Under the pieces are notes generated by a model. That model searched no databases. It was not told the origin of the DNA and was given only the letters and a program-made list of their open reading frames with translations. A stretch of DNA of 9,739 bases from an uncultured cyanobacterium (lineage in GTDB: Bacteria; Cyanobacteriota; Cyanobacteriia; PCC-6307; Cyanobiaceae). Positions 1 through 6,573 of this stretch are shown in pieces (within the stretch, counting starts at the first letter, position 1; each line of letters opens with the position of its first letter). The stretch is from assembly GCA_903862155.1 (NCBI GenBank), contig CAIOXF010000185.1, positions 1-9,739 of the forward strand. The letters run 5' to 3'. The position numbers were made by a program, and so were the translations under genes.

Positions 1-515
1 AGCTCGGTGAGCTCGGCGTAGTCGTAGAAGCGGGCGGCGGCGGCGGCGGCCTGCTGGAGCAGCACCATGCCCACCGAGAAGTTGGGGATCACAGCCCCGC
101 CCACCGACGCCTTCTCGGAGAAGGCCACCAAATCGGCGAGCTGCTCGGGCGAGAGGCCGGTGGTGCCGATCACCGGGTGCACGCCGTAGGCAATGGCGCC
201 GCGGGTGTGCTCATACACGACAGAGGGATGGGTGAAATCCACCAGCACGGCGCCACCGCCGGGGCCGCTCTGGCGCACGCTCTGGCTGGCCTGGCAAAGG
301 CAGCCCTCGAAATCGCTAGTAATCGCCACCTCCAGCTCGCCGAGGCCCAGCTCCAGGCCCACGTCGGCACCCTCCTTACCTGGGGTGTTATCGATGGCGC
401 CCACCAGCTCACAGTGGGGAGCGCCAATCACCGCTTTGACCACCTCGGCCCCCATCCTCCCCAGGGCGCCGGCCACCACCACCGGAATCGAATGGGAGGG
501 GGAGGCGCTGGTCAT
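1..515 (-). CDS. dapB: 4-hydroxy-tetrahydrodipicolinate reductase (partial, 3' end outside window)
   Basis: DapB makes tetrahydrodipicolinate with NAD(P)H in the diaminopimelate/lysine pathway, in the cytosol. Reading the minus strand from 515 gives an open frame of about 171 residues that runs off the left edge; the family is about 250-280 residues, so the C-terminal part is missing. Seen: an N-terminal Rossmann strand with the dinucleotide-binding motif GALGRMG (residues 16-22), VDFTHP (~95-100), GTTG (~119) and PNFSVGM (~145), all typical of DapB. The substrate-binding His-His/Lys motif and the DAPSG loop would lie beyond the edge. The start is uncertain. In-frame ATGs lie at 515, 524 and 554; only the 554 one has a short AGG upstream at usual spacing, but it would add 13 non-family residues. 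I chose 515 by family length. It is divergent from chlH, 113 bases apart. Confidence 0.93.
   Translation of the reverse strand, partial: MTSASPSHSIPVVVAGALGRMGAEVVKAVIGAPHCELVGAIDNTPGKEGADVGLELGLGELEVAITSDFEGCLCQASQSVRQSGPGGGAVLVDFTHPSVVYEHTRGAIAYGVHPVIGTTGLSPEQLADLVAFSEKASVGGAVIPNFSVGMVLLQQAAAAAARFYDYAELTE
33..50. repeat. Trinucleotide tract (GGC)x6 inside dapB
   Basis: Six perfect GGC units on the plus strand are read on the minus strand as GCC x6, coding six consecutive alanines between PNFSVGM-LLQQ and RFYDYAEL of DapB. The unit length is three, so gain or loss of units would change alanine number without shifting the frame. It is most simply explained by GC-rich codon choice in an alanine-rich helix. 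Confidence 0.7.
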
Positions 516-628
516 CCGGGACATGGGTGATGTGGCGCTGAGCCTATGGCGCATCAAGACCTGTAATCCCCGCTCGCACAGGGGCTGCGCCCTTCGTAGG
601 CTCCTTCACATTGCTCAAAAAAGGCCGC
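516..628. promoter_or_regulatory. Divergent dapB/chlH intergenic region
   Basis: These 113 bases separate the two divergent genes and must hold at least the chlH promoter, and probably the dapB promoter as well. I find no convincing -35/-10 pair and no NtcA-type GTA-N8-TAC site. A TGTAAT at 562-567 resembles a -10 box but lacks a -35 partner. A small stem GGGC-TGC-GCCC lies at 582-592. If dapB begins at 554, the spacer shrinks to 74 bases. The promoter role is inferred from gene orientation only. Confidence 0.4.
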
Positions 629-3600
629 ATGTTCACGCAGGTCCGCTCCGCCAGCCGTCGGGTCAGCCCTGCCGCCTCCCACACGGGAGCTGTGATGCGT
701 GCGGTGTACGTGGTGCTGGAGCCCCAGTACCAGAACTCCCTCACCCAGGCGGCCACCTCCCTCAACGATCAGAACGGACCGCTGGCCATCGATCTGAGCG
801 GCTACCTGATCGAGGAGCTGCGCGACCCGCAGAACTACGCCGATTTCTGCGACGACGTGGCCCATGCCGATGTGTTCATCGGCTCCCTGATCTTCATTGA
901 AGATCTGGCCCAGAAGGTGGTGGATGCCGTGGCCCCCCACCGCGAGAAGCTCAAGGCCGCCGTGGTGTTCCCCTCCATGCCGGAGGTGATGCGCCTCAAC
1001 AAGCTGGGCACCTTCTCGATGGCCCAGCTCGGCCAGAGCAAGAGCGCCATTGCCGGCTTCATGAAGAAGCGGAAGGAGGCCGGCGGCGCGGGCTTCCAAG
1101 ACGCGATGCTCAAACTGCTCAACACCCTGCCCACGGTGTTGAAGTATTTGCCGGTGGAGAAGGCGCAGGACGCGCGCTCCTTCATGCTCAGCTTCCAGTA
1201 CTGGCTGGGCGGCACACCAGACAATCTCAGGAATTTCCTGTTGATGCTGGCCGACAAGTACGTGTACCCCCGGGGTGAAACGGACCGGCCTGAGCTGGAG
1301 GTGGCCGAGCCCGAGGTGTTCCCCGATCTGGGCATCTGGCACCCCCTTGCACCGGGGATGTTCGAAGACCTCAAGGAATATCTTAACTGGAGCGCCAGCC
1401 GCAGCGATCTCTCTGAGAAGGCGCGCAAGGGCCCGGTGATCGGCCTGGTGCTGCAGCGCAGCCACATCGTCACCGGCGATGAGGCCCACTACGTGGCCGT
1501 GATCCAGGAGCTGGAATTCCGAGGCGCCACCGTGATTCCAGTGTTCTGCGGTGGGCTCGACTTCACCAAGCCGGTGAATGCCTTCTTCTACGACCCGCTC
1601 AATCCCGAGCAGCCGATCGTGGATGGCGTGGTGTCGCTCACTGGCTTCGCCCTAGTGGGCGGTCCTGCCCGCCAGGACCATCCCAAGGCGATCGAGGCGC
1701 TGAAGAAGCTCAACTGCCCCTACATGGTGGCGCTGCCCCTGGTGTTCCAGACCACCCAGGAATGGGAGGAGAGCGATCTGGGCCTGCACCCGGTGCAGGT
1801 GGCCCTGCAGATTGCGATTCCTGAGCTGGATGGCGCGATCGAGCCGATCGTGCTCAGCGGCCGCGACGATGCCACCGGCAAGGCCCACACCCTGCAAGAC
1901 CGGGTGGATGCGATCGCCGAGCGTGCCATCCGTTGGGCCTCCCTGCGGATCAAGCCGCGGGCCAACAAGAAGCTGGCAATCACCGTGTTCAGCTTCCCGC
2001 CCGACAAGGGCAACGTGGGCACCGCCGCCTACCTCGACGTGTTCGGCTCGATCTTCCGGGTGCTGGAAGAGATGAAGGCCAAGGGCTACACGATCGAGAA
2101 CATGCCCCGCAACAGCAAGGCCCTGATGGATGCCGTGCTGAAGGATCCCGAGGCGATGGAGGGAGCGCCGGAGCTGGCGATTGCCCACCGCATGAGCGTG
2201 GAGGAATATGAGCGGCTCACCCCCTATTCCGAGCGCCTCGAAGAGAACTGGGGCAAGCCCCCCGGCAACCTCAACTCCGACGGCACCAATCTTCTGATCT
2301 ACGGCCGCCACTTCGGCAACGTATTTGTGGGTGTGCAGCCCACCTTTGGCTATGAGGGCGACCCGATGCGGCTGCTCTACTCCCGCAGCGCCAGCCCTCA
2401 CCATGGCTTCGCCGCTTACTACACCTATCTCGAAAAGGTGTGGCAGGCCGATGCGGTGCTGCACTTCGGCACCCACGGCTCGCTGGAGTTCATGCCCGGC
2501 AAGCAGATGGGCATGAGCGAAACCTGCTACCCGGATTCGCTGATCGGCGCCCTGCCGAACCTCTATTACTACGCCGCCAACAACCCCAGCGAAGCCACCA
2601 TCGCCAAGAGGCGCGGCTACGCCTCCACGATCAGCTACCTCACTCCGCCCGCTGAAAACGCCGGCCTCTACAAGGGCCTGAAGGAACTGGGCGAGCTGGT
2701 GGGCTCCTACCAGCAGCTGCGCGAAGGCTCCCGCGGCGTGCAGATCGTGAACGCCGTGGTGGAAACGGCCCGCCAGTGCAACCTCGACAAAGACGTGCAG
2801 CTGCCCGAGGTGGATGCTGCCGAGCTGGGCCTCGATGAGCGCGACGGCGTGGTGGGTGCGGTGTATCGCCAGCTGATGGAGATCGAAAGCCGGCTGCTGC
2901 CCTGCGGCCTGCACACCATCGGCAAGCCGCCCACGGCTGAAGAGGCGATCGCCACCCTGGTGAACATCGCCGCCCTCGAACGCCAAGAAGAGGGCATCCG
3001 CTCGCTGCCGGGCCTGCTGGCCGAGAGCCTGGGCCGCACCATCGAAGAGGTGTACCGCGGCAACGATGAGGGCGTGCTGGCGGATGTGGAGCTCAACCGC
3101 CGGATCACCGAAACCAGTCGGGCGGCCGTGGGCGCCATGGTGCGCAGCGTCACCGGGGCCGATGGCCGCGTGACCCTGCGGCGCAACTTCGGCTGGCTGT
3201 TTGATTTGCTGGCCCAGTTCGGCTTCAAGTTCCCCAGCCCCTGGCTGCAGGCCTGCTGCAAGGCCGGGTTTGTGAGCATCGATTCCACCGAGCTCGACAA
3301 GCTGTTCGGCTACCTGCAGTTCTGCCTGGAGCAGGTGTGCGCCGATATGGAGATGCAGAGCCTGCTCAAGGCACTGGACGGTGAATACGTGCTGCCCGGC
3401 CCCGGCGGCGACCCGATCCGCAACCCCGGCGTGCTGCCCAGCGGCAAGAACATCCACGCCCTCGATCCCCAGGCCATCCCCACCCGCGCCGCCATCGCCG
3501 CCGCCAAGGTGGTGGTGGATCGCCTGATCGAACGCCAAAAGATCGAGCAGGGCGCCTGGCCCGAAACCATCGCCTGCGTGCTCTGGGGAACCGACAACAT

Positions 3601-4630
3601 CAAGACCTACGGCGAATCCCTCGCCCAGATCCTGTGGTTCATCGGCGTGCGTCCGGTGCCGGATTCCCTGGGCCGGGTGAACAAGCTGGAACTCATCCCC
3701 CTGGAGGAACTGGGGCGGCCCCGCATCGATGTGGTGGTGAACTGCAGCGGCGTATTCCGCGACCTGTTCATCAACCAGATGGCCCTGATCGACCAGGGCG
3801 TGAAGCTGGCGGCCGAGGCCGATGAGCCCCTGGAGATGAACTTCGTGCGCAAGCACGCCCAAGAGCAGGCTGCTGAGCAGGGCATCTCCCTGCGCGACGC
3901 TGCCACCCGGGTGTTCTCCAACGCCAGCGGCAGCTACAGCTCCAACGTGAACCTGGCGGTGGAGAACAGCACATGGGAAGAGGAAGGCGAGCTGCAGGAG
4001 ATGTATCTCTCGCGCAAAACCTTCGCCTTCAACGCCGACAACCCCGGCGAGATGAACCAGAAGCGCGAGGTGTTCGAGTCGGTGATGAAGACGGCCGACG
4101 TGACCTTCCAGAACCTCGACTCCGCCGAGATCTCGCTCACCGATGTGAGCCACTACTTCGACAGTGACCCCACCAAGCTGATTGCCAACCTGCGCGACGA
4201 CGGCAAGGCTCCCGCCAGCTACATCGCTGATACCACCACGGCCAATGCCCAGGTACGGTCCCTCAGCGAAACGATCCGCCTCGATTCCCGCACCAAGCTG
4301 CTCAATCCCAAGTGGTACGAGGGGATGCTGAACAGCGGCTATGAGGGCGTGCGTGAAGTGGCCAAGCGCCTCAACTTCACCCTGGGCTGGAGTGCCACCA
4401 GCGGGGCCGTGGACAACTTCGTGTATGAGGAGGCCAATGACACCTTCATCAACGACCCGGAGATGCGCCAGCGGCTGATGGATCTCAATCCCCACAGCTT
4501 CCGCCGCATCGTGGGCACCCTGCTCGAAGTGAATGGCCGCGGCTACTGGGAAACCTCCGACGAGAACATCCAGCAACTGCAGGAGCTTTACCAGCAGATC
4601 GAAGACAAGATCGAAGGGGTGGCCGACTGA
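629..4630 (+). CDS. chlH: Magnesium chelatase subunit H (Mg-protoporphyrin IX chelatase)
   Basis: ChlH binds protoporphyrin IX and carries the active site where Mg2+ is inserted, with ATP hydrolysis by the ChlI/ChlD motor (not in this window). This is the first committed step of chlorophyll synthesis. The product is 1333 residues, the usual ChlH length. The N-terminus MFTQVRSA is the form I know from cyanobacterial ChlH. A region like DUF3479 spans about 25-185, with AVYVVLEPQY and VVFPSMPEVMRLNKLGTF. The CobN/Mg-chelatase body follows to the C-terminus, with HFGTHGSLEFMPGKQMGMS from residue 612, LWGTDN at 985-990 and NPKWYEGML from 1226. I chose ATG 629 over TTG 611 by family N-terminus; AAGG at 621-624 is a weak ribosome site 4 bases upstream. 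It is transcribed alone, divergent from dapB and convergent with folP. No frameshift or missing block is seen. CobN is excluded by the DUF3479 region and overall match. Confidence 0.98.
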   Translation: MFTQVRSASRRVSPAASHTGAVMRAVYVVLEPQYQNSLTQAATSLNDQNGPLAIDLSGYLIEELRDPQNYADFCDDVAHADVFIGSLIFIEDLAQKVVDAVAPHREKLKAAVVFPSMPEVMRLNKLGTFSMAQLGQSKSAIAGFMKKRKEAGGAGFQDAMLKLLNTLPTVLKYLPVEKAQDARSFMLSFQYWLGGTPDNLRNFLLMLADKYVYPRGETDRPELEVAEPEVFPDLGIWHPLAPGMFEDLKEYLNWSASRSDLSEKARKGPVIGLVLQRSHIVTGDEAHYVAVIQELEFRGATVIPVFCGGLDFTKPVNAFFYDPLNPEQPIVDGVVSLTGFALVGGPARQDHPKAIEALKKLNCPYMVALPLVFQTTQEWEESDLGLHPVQVALQIAIPELDGAIEPIVLSGRDDATGKAHTLQDRVDAIAERAIRWASLRIKPRANKKLAITVFSFPPDKGNVGTAAYLDVFGSIFRVLEEMKAKGYTIENMPRNSKALMDAVLKDPEAMEGAPELAIAHRMSVEEYERLTPYSERLEENWGKPPGNLNSDGTNLLIYGRHFGNVFVGVQPTFGYEGDPMRLLYSRSASPHHGFAAYYTYLEKVWQADAVLHFGTHGSLEFMPGKQMGMSETCYPDSLIGALPNLYYYAANNPSEATIAKRRGYASTISYLTPPAENAGLYKGLKELGELVGSYQQLREGSRGVQIVNAVVETARQCNLDKDVQLPEVDAAELGLDERDGVVGAVYRQLMEIESRLLPCGLHTIGKPPTAEEAIATLVNIAALERQEEGIRSLPGLLAESLGRTIEEVYRGNDEGVLADVELNRRITETSRAAVGAMVRSVTGADGRVTLRRNFGWLFDLLAQFGFKFPSPWLQACCKAGFVSIDSTELDKLFGYLQFCLEQVCADMEMQSLLKALDGEYVLPGPGGDPIRNPGVLPSGKNIHALDPQAIPTRAAIAAAKVVVDRLIERQKIEQGAWPETIACVLWGTDNIKTYGESLAQILWFIGVRPVPDSLGRVNKLELIPLEELGRPRIDVVVNCSGVFRDLFINQMALIDQGVKLAAEADEPLEMNFVRKHAQEQAAEQGISLRDAATRVFSNASGSYSSNVNLAVENSTWEEEGELQEMYLSRKTFAFNADNPGEMNQKREVFESVMKTADVTFQNLDSAEISLTDVSHYFDSDPTKLIANLRDDGKAPASYIADTTTANAQVRSLSETIRLDSRTKLLNPKWYEGMLNSGYEGVREVAKRLNFTLGWSATSGAVDNFVYEEANDTFINDPEMRQRLMDLNPHSFRRIVGTLLEVNGRGYWETSDENIQQLQELYQQIEDKIEGVAD
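1910..1917. repeat. HIP1 octamer GCGATCGC (in chlH)
   Basis: Perfect copy of the highly iterated palindrome that is over-represented in many cyanobacterial genomes. It sits inside chlH coding sequence and is in keeping with a cyanobacterial source. Confidence 0.75.
2945..2952. repeat. HIP1 octamer GCGATCGC (in chlH)
   Basis: Second perfect HIP1 copy, here in the extended form GGCGATCGCC (2944-2953), inside chlH. Confidence 0.75.
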
Positions 4631-4648
4631 GCTCAATTGCTGGGTCCG

Positions 4649-4672
4649 GGGGGCAGCTGGCTGGCTGCCTCC
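4649..4672. terminator. Stem-loop at the chlH/folP convergent junction
   Basis: A 9-pair inverted repeat (one G-U pair) has GGGGGCAGC at 4649-4657 and GCTGCCTCC at 4664-4672, around the 6-base loop TGGCTG. It begins 19 bases after the chlH stop and ends 19 bases before the folP stop codon, so either strand could use it as an end signal. Neither side has a run of T, so it is not a classic intrinsic terminator; a role as a transcript-end stabilising hairpin is equally possible. Confidence 0.45.
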
Positions 4673-4690
4673 GCCTCCCGCCAGCTGTTG

Positions 4691-5593
4691 CTAAAGGGCT
4701 GCCCCCATGGCGGCAACCTGAACGATCGGACCCACGTCGTGCACCCTTAGCACCCGGGCGCCCCTGGAGACCGCGAGGGCGCACACGGCCGCTGTCCCCC
4801 AGAGGCGAGCCCGGGGCCGCGGTTCGTTCAACACCGCACCGATGAAGCGCTTGCGTGACGGGCCCACCAACAGGGGGTAGGCGTGGCTCAGCTCCGGGAG
4901 CCGGCGGAGCAGCTCCAGGTTCTGTTCGGTGGTCTTGGCAAACCCCAGACCCGGATCCCAGACAAGCTGTTCGGGCTTCACGCCCGCTGCCAGGGCCGCT
5001 TCACTGGCGGCCTCGAGCTCGGCGCGCACCTCCGCCACCACATCGCTGTAGGCCGCCAGGCTGTCCATGGTCTGGCTGGTGCCGCGGCTATGCATCAGCA
5101 CGTAGGGGCACCCAGTTGCGGCGATCAGCCGCAACATCGCCGGATCCCGCAGCGTACCGCCGGCGGCGCCGGCCGTGCGGTTGGCACCGCGCACATCGTT
5201 GATCCAGTCGGCCCCGGCGGCCAGGGCCGCTTCGGCGACCGAGGCCTCGAACGTGTCGACCGAGATCAGCAGCTGGGGGTGATCCACCCGCAGGGGCTGG
5301 AGCGCCTGCAGGGCCGGCAGCAGACGCCGCCGTTCTTCCTGTGGACCCACCATCGCGGCCCCGGGCCGGGTGCTCTGGGCCCCCAGATCGAGCAAAGCCG
5401 CTCCCTGGGCCAGCATGCGCCGGGCCTGCCGGACGACAGCCCCGGGGGCGTCCAGCCGCCCCCCATCGCTGAAGGAGTCGGGGGTGAGATTGAGCACCCC
5501 CATCACCAGCGGGCCAGGCGGGATCAGGGCAGGGGGATTCAGCTCGGTTGCCTCACACCGTTGCCGGCACCTGGTAGTTGGCGATGCGGGCAA
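4691..5593 (-). CDS. folP: Dihydropteroate synthase
   Basis: FolP joins 6-hydroxymethyl-dihydropterin diphosphate and p-aminobenzoate to make dihydropteroate in folate synthesis; it is the sulfonamide target family. The frame gives up to 300 residues with the whole TIM-barrel signature: MGVLNLTPDSFSDGG (31-45), DLGAQSTRPGA (69-79, Gln where many members have Glu), ISVDTF (110-115), INDVRG (131-136), LMHSRGTSQTM (166-176), WDPGLGFAKTTEQN (212-225), GPSRKRFIG (244-252) and RVHDV (283-287). Residues 137-148 look like a small insertion. The start is unresolved: the only outer start is TTG 5593, overlapping tpiA by 41 bases. An in-frame CTG at 5542 has GAGG (5554-5551) 8 bases before it, and would give 283 residues. 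The first ATG (5503) lies inside the first barrel strand and is too late. Probably co-transcribed with tpiA. Confidence 0.95.
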   Translation of the reverse strand: MPASPTTRCRQRCEATELNPPALIPPGPLVMGVLNLTPDSFSDGGRLDAPGAVVRQARRMLAQGAALLDLGAQSTRPGAAMVGPQEERRRLLPALQALQPLRVDHPQLLISVDTFEASVAEAALAAGADWINDVRGANRTAGAAGGTLRDPAMLRLIAATGCPYVLMHSRGTSQTMDSLAAYSDVVAEVRAELEAASEAALAAGVKPEQLVWDPGLGFAKTTEQNLELLRRLPELSHAYPLLVGPSRKRFIGAVLNEPRPRARLWGTAAVCALAVSRGARVLRVHDVGPIVQVAAMGAAL

Positions 5594-6293
5594 AGCTCAC
5601 CGGATCAAGCGAGGCGCCGCCCACCAGCACGCCGTCGATCTCGTTCTGGGCCATCAGGCCGTCAATGGTGGCGGGGTTCACCGAACCGCCGTATTGCACC
5701 GTGACCTCCGGGTTGCCCACCCAGCCGCGGATCAGCCCGCAGATGCGGTTGGCCTCGGCCGCCTCACAGGTCTTGCCGGTGCCGATGGCCCAGATCGGCT
5801 CGTAGGCCACGATCAGCCGGGTTGGATCCACATCCTCCAGGCCCTGCTCGATCTGGCGGTGGATCACCCGCTCAGTTTCGCCAGCCTCGCGCTGGTCGAG
5901 GCTCTCCCCCACGCACAGGATCGGAATCAGGCCGTGGCGCTGGGCGTTGCGGGCGCGCAGATTGATCTGTTCGTCGCTCTCGCTGTAGTACTTGCGGGGC
6001 TCGCTGTGGCCCACGACAGCGTGGCTCACCCCGTGCTCCAGCAGCATTGGTGCCGAGATCATGCCGGTGTAGGCACCCTGGTCTTCCCAGTGCACGTTCT
6101 GGCCGGCAATGGCTACGCCGGCACCCTCCAGGTGGCGGCAGAGGGTGGGGATGGAGGTGAAGGGCGGCGCGATCACCACCTGGCGGTCGTCCGGGAGATC
6201 GGCGATCAGGGGTCGGAAGGCCGCGGCAAAGGCCCGCGTCTCCGCGCAGGTCATGTGCATCTTCCAGTTGCCCGCGATCACGGTCTTGCGCAC
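5553..6293 (-). CDS. tpiA: Triosephosphate isomerase
   Basis: TpiA interconverts glyceraldehyde-3-phosphate and dihydroxyacetone phosphate in glycolysis and the Calvin cycle, as a cytosolic dimer. The 246-residue product has the full family set: AGNWKMH with N9 and K11, GHSEPRKYYSE with catalytic H96, AYEPIWAIGTGKT with catalytic E165 and the flexible loop 6, QYGGSVNP (~200-207) and DGVLVGGASLDP (~220-231). The SEPRK form of the usual SERR motif is one I associate with marine picocyanobacteria. The start is GTG 6293: it gives the standard VRKTVIAGNWKMH N-terminus, and GGGGTGA (6305-6299) lies 5 bases upstream. Another GTG at 6302 lacks such a site, and the longer open frame to 6398 would overlap the S4 gene. 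It lies 46 bases after the S4 gene and overlaps folP, so the three probably form one transcript. Confidence 0.97.
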   Translation of the reverse strand: MRKTVIAGNWKMHMTCAETRAFAAAFRPLIADLPDDRQVVIAPPFTSIPTLCRHLEGAGVAIAGQNVHWEDQGAYTGMISAPMLLEHGVSHAVVGHSEPRKYYSESDEQINLRARNAQRHGLIPILCVGESLDQREAGETERVIHRQIEQGLEDVDPTRLIVAYEPIWAIGTGKTCEAAEANRICGLIRGWVGNPEVTVQYGGSVNPATIDGLMAQNEIDGVLVGGASLDPVSFARIANYQVPATV

Positions 6294-6339
6294 CGGTTTC
6301 ACCCCGTAGCCAGTGCTCCCGACGCTAATGGTCCACCGT

Positions 6340-6573
6340 TCAGGCCCCTGGTGAGGCATCGGGGCGCGGCAGCGGTGTGACCAGCAGTTCGCGGCCATCC
6401 AGGCTCACCGCATCCCCCAGGGCCAGCTGCCGACCCCTGCGGGTTTCGATCGCCCCGTTCACCCGCACATCGCCACGCTGAATCCGGAGCTTGGCCTCAC
6501 CGCCGGTGGCCACGAGGCCGTGCCATTTGAGGAACTGATCGAGCTTCAAACAACGCTGATAGGGTGCCGGCAT
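6340..6573 (-). CDS. Small S4-domain RNA-binding protein
   Basis: The 77-residue protein is almost entirely one S4 domain (residues ~9-60): LKLDQFLKWHG, then GGEAKLRIQRGDVRVNG and ETRRGRQLALGDAVSLDG. This is the YaaA/YbcJ-like stand-alone S4 type, expected to bind structured RNA such as rRNA or tRNA; its exact target is not known from sequence. The start ATG 6573 is supported by GAGG 8 bases upstream. A TTG at 6549 would give a 69-residue form beginning at LKLDQF, which is nearer the S4 core. It is first in the tpiA-folP cluster. Its start codon overlaps that of the divergent ABC exporter within CATG (6571-6574), so any promoter between the two cannot lie in non-coding DNA if both ATGs are used. 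Confidence 0.85.
   Translation of the reverse strand: MPAPYQRCLKLDQFLKWHGLVATGGEAKLRIQRGDVRVNGAIETRRGRQLALGDAVSLDGRELLVTPLPRPDASPGA

Noticed and set aside
33..50. GGC repeat as a phase-variation switch
   Set aside because: A unit of three bases cannot shift the frame, and alanine-rich sequence at this site fits ordinary DapB variation with GC-rich codons.
611..628. Six-residue N-terminal extension of ChlH from TTG 611
   Set aside because: Family members begin with MFTQVRSA at 629, and the AAAAAAGG at 617-624 is better read as the ribosome-binding region of that ATG.
554..1489. Minus-strand 311-codon frame over the chlH 5' part
   Set aside because: Shadow of chlH; it would also overlap the divergent promoter region.
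1652..4636. A 994-codon open frame antisense to chlH
   Set aside because: It lies opposite the strong chlH frame and its His/Gly/Val/Leu/Ala-rich translation is what reverse reading of GC-ending codons gives. It shows no recognisable domain and no plausible start region.
4883..6380. Plus-strand open frames across folP and tpiA
   Set aside because: The minus strand carries complete, motif-rich FolP and TpiA; the plus-strand products have no family features.
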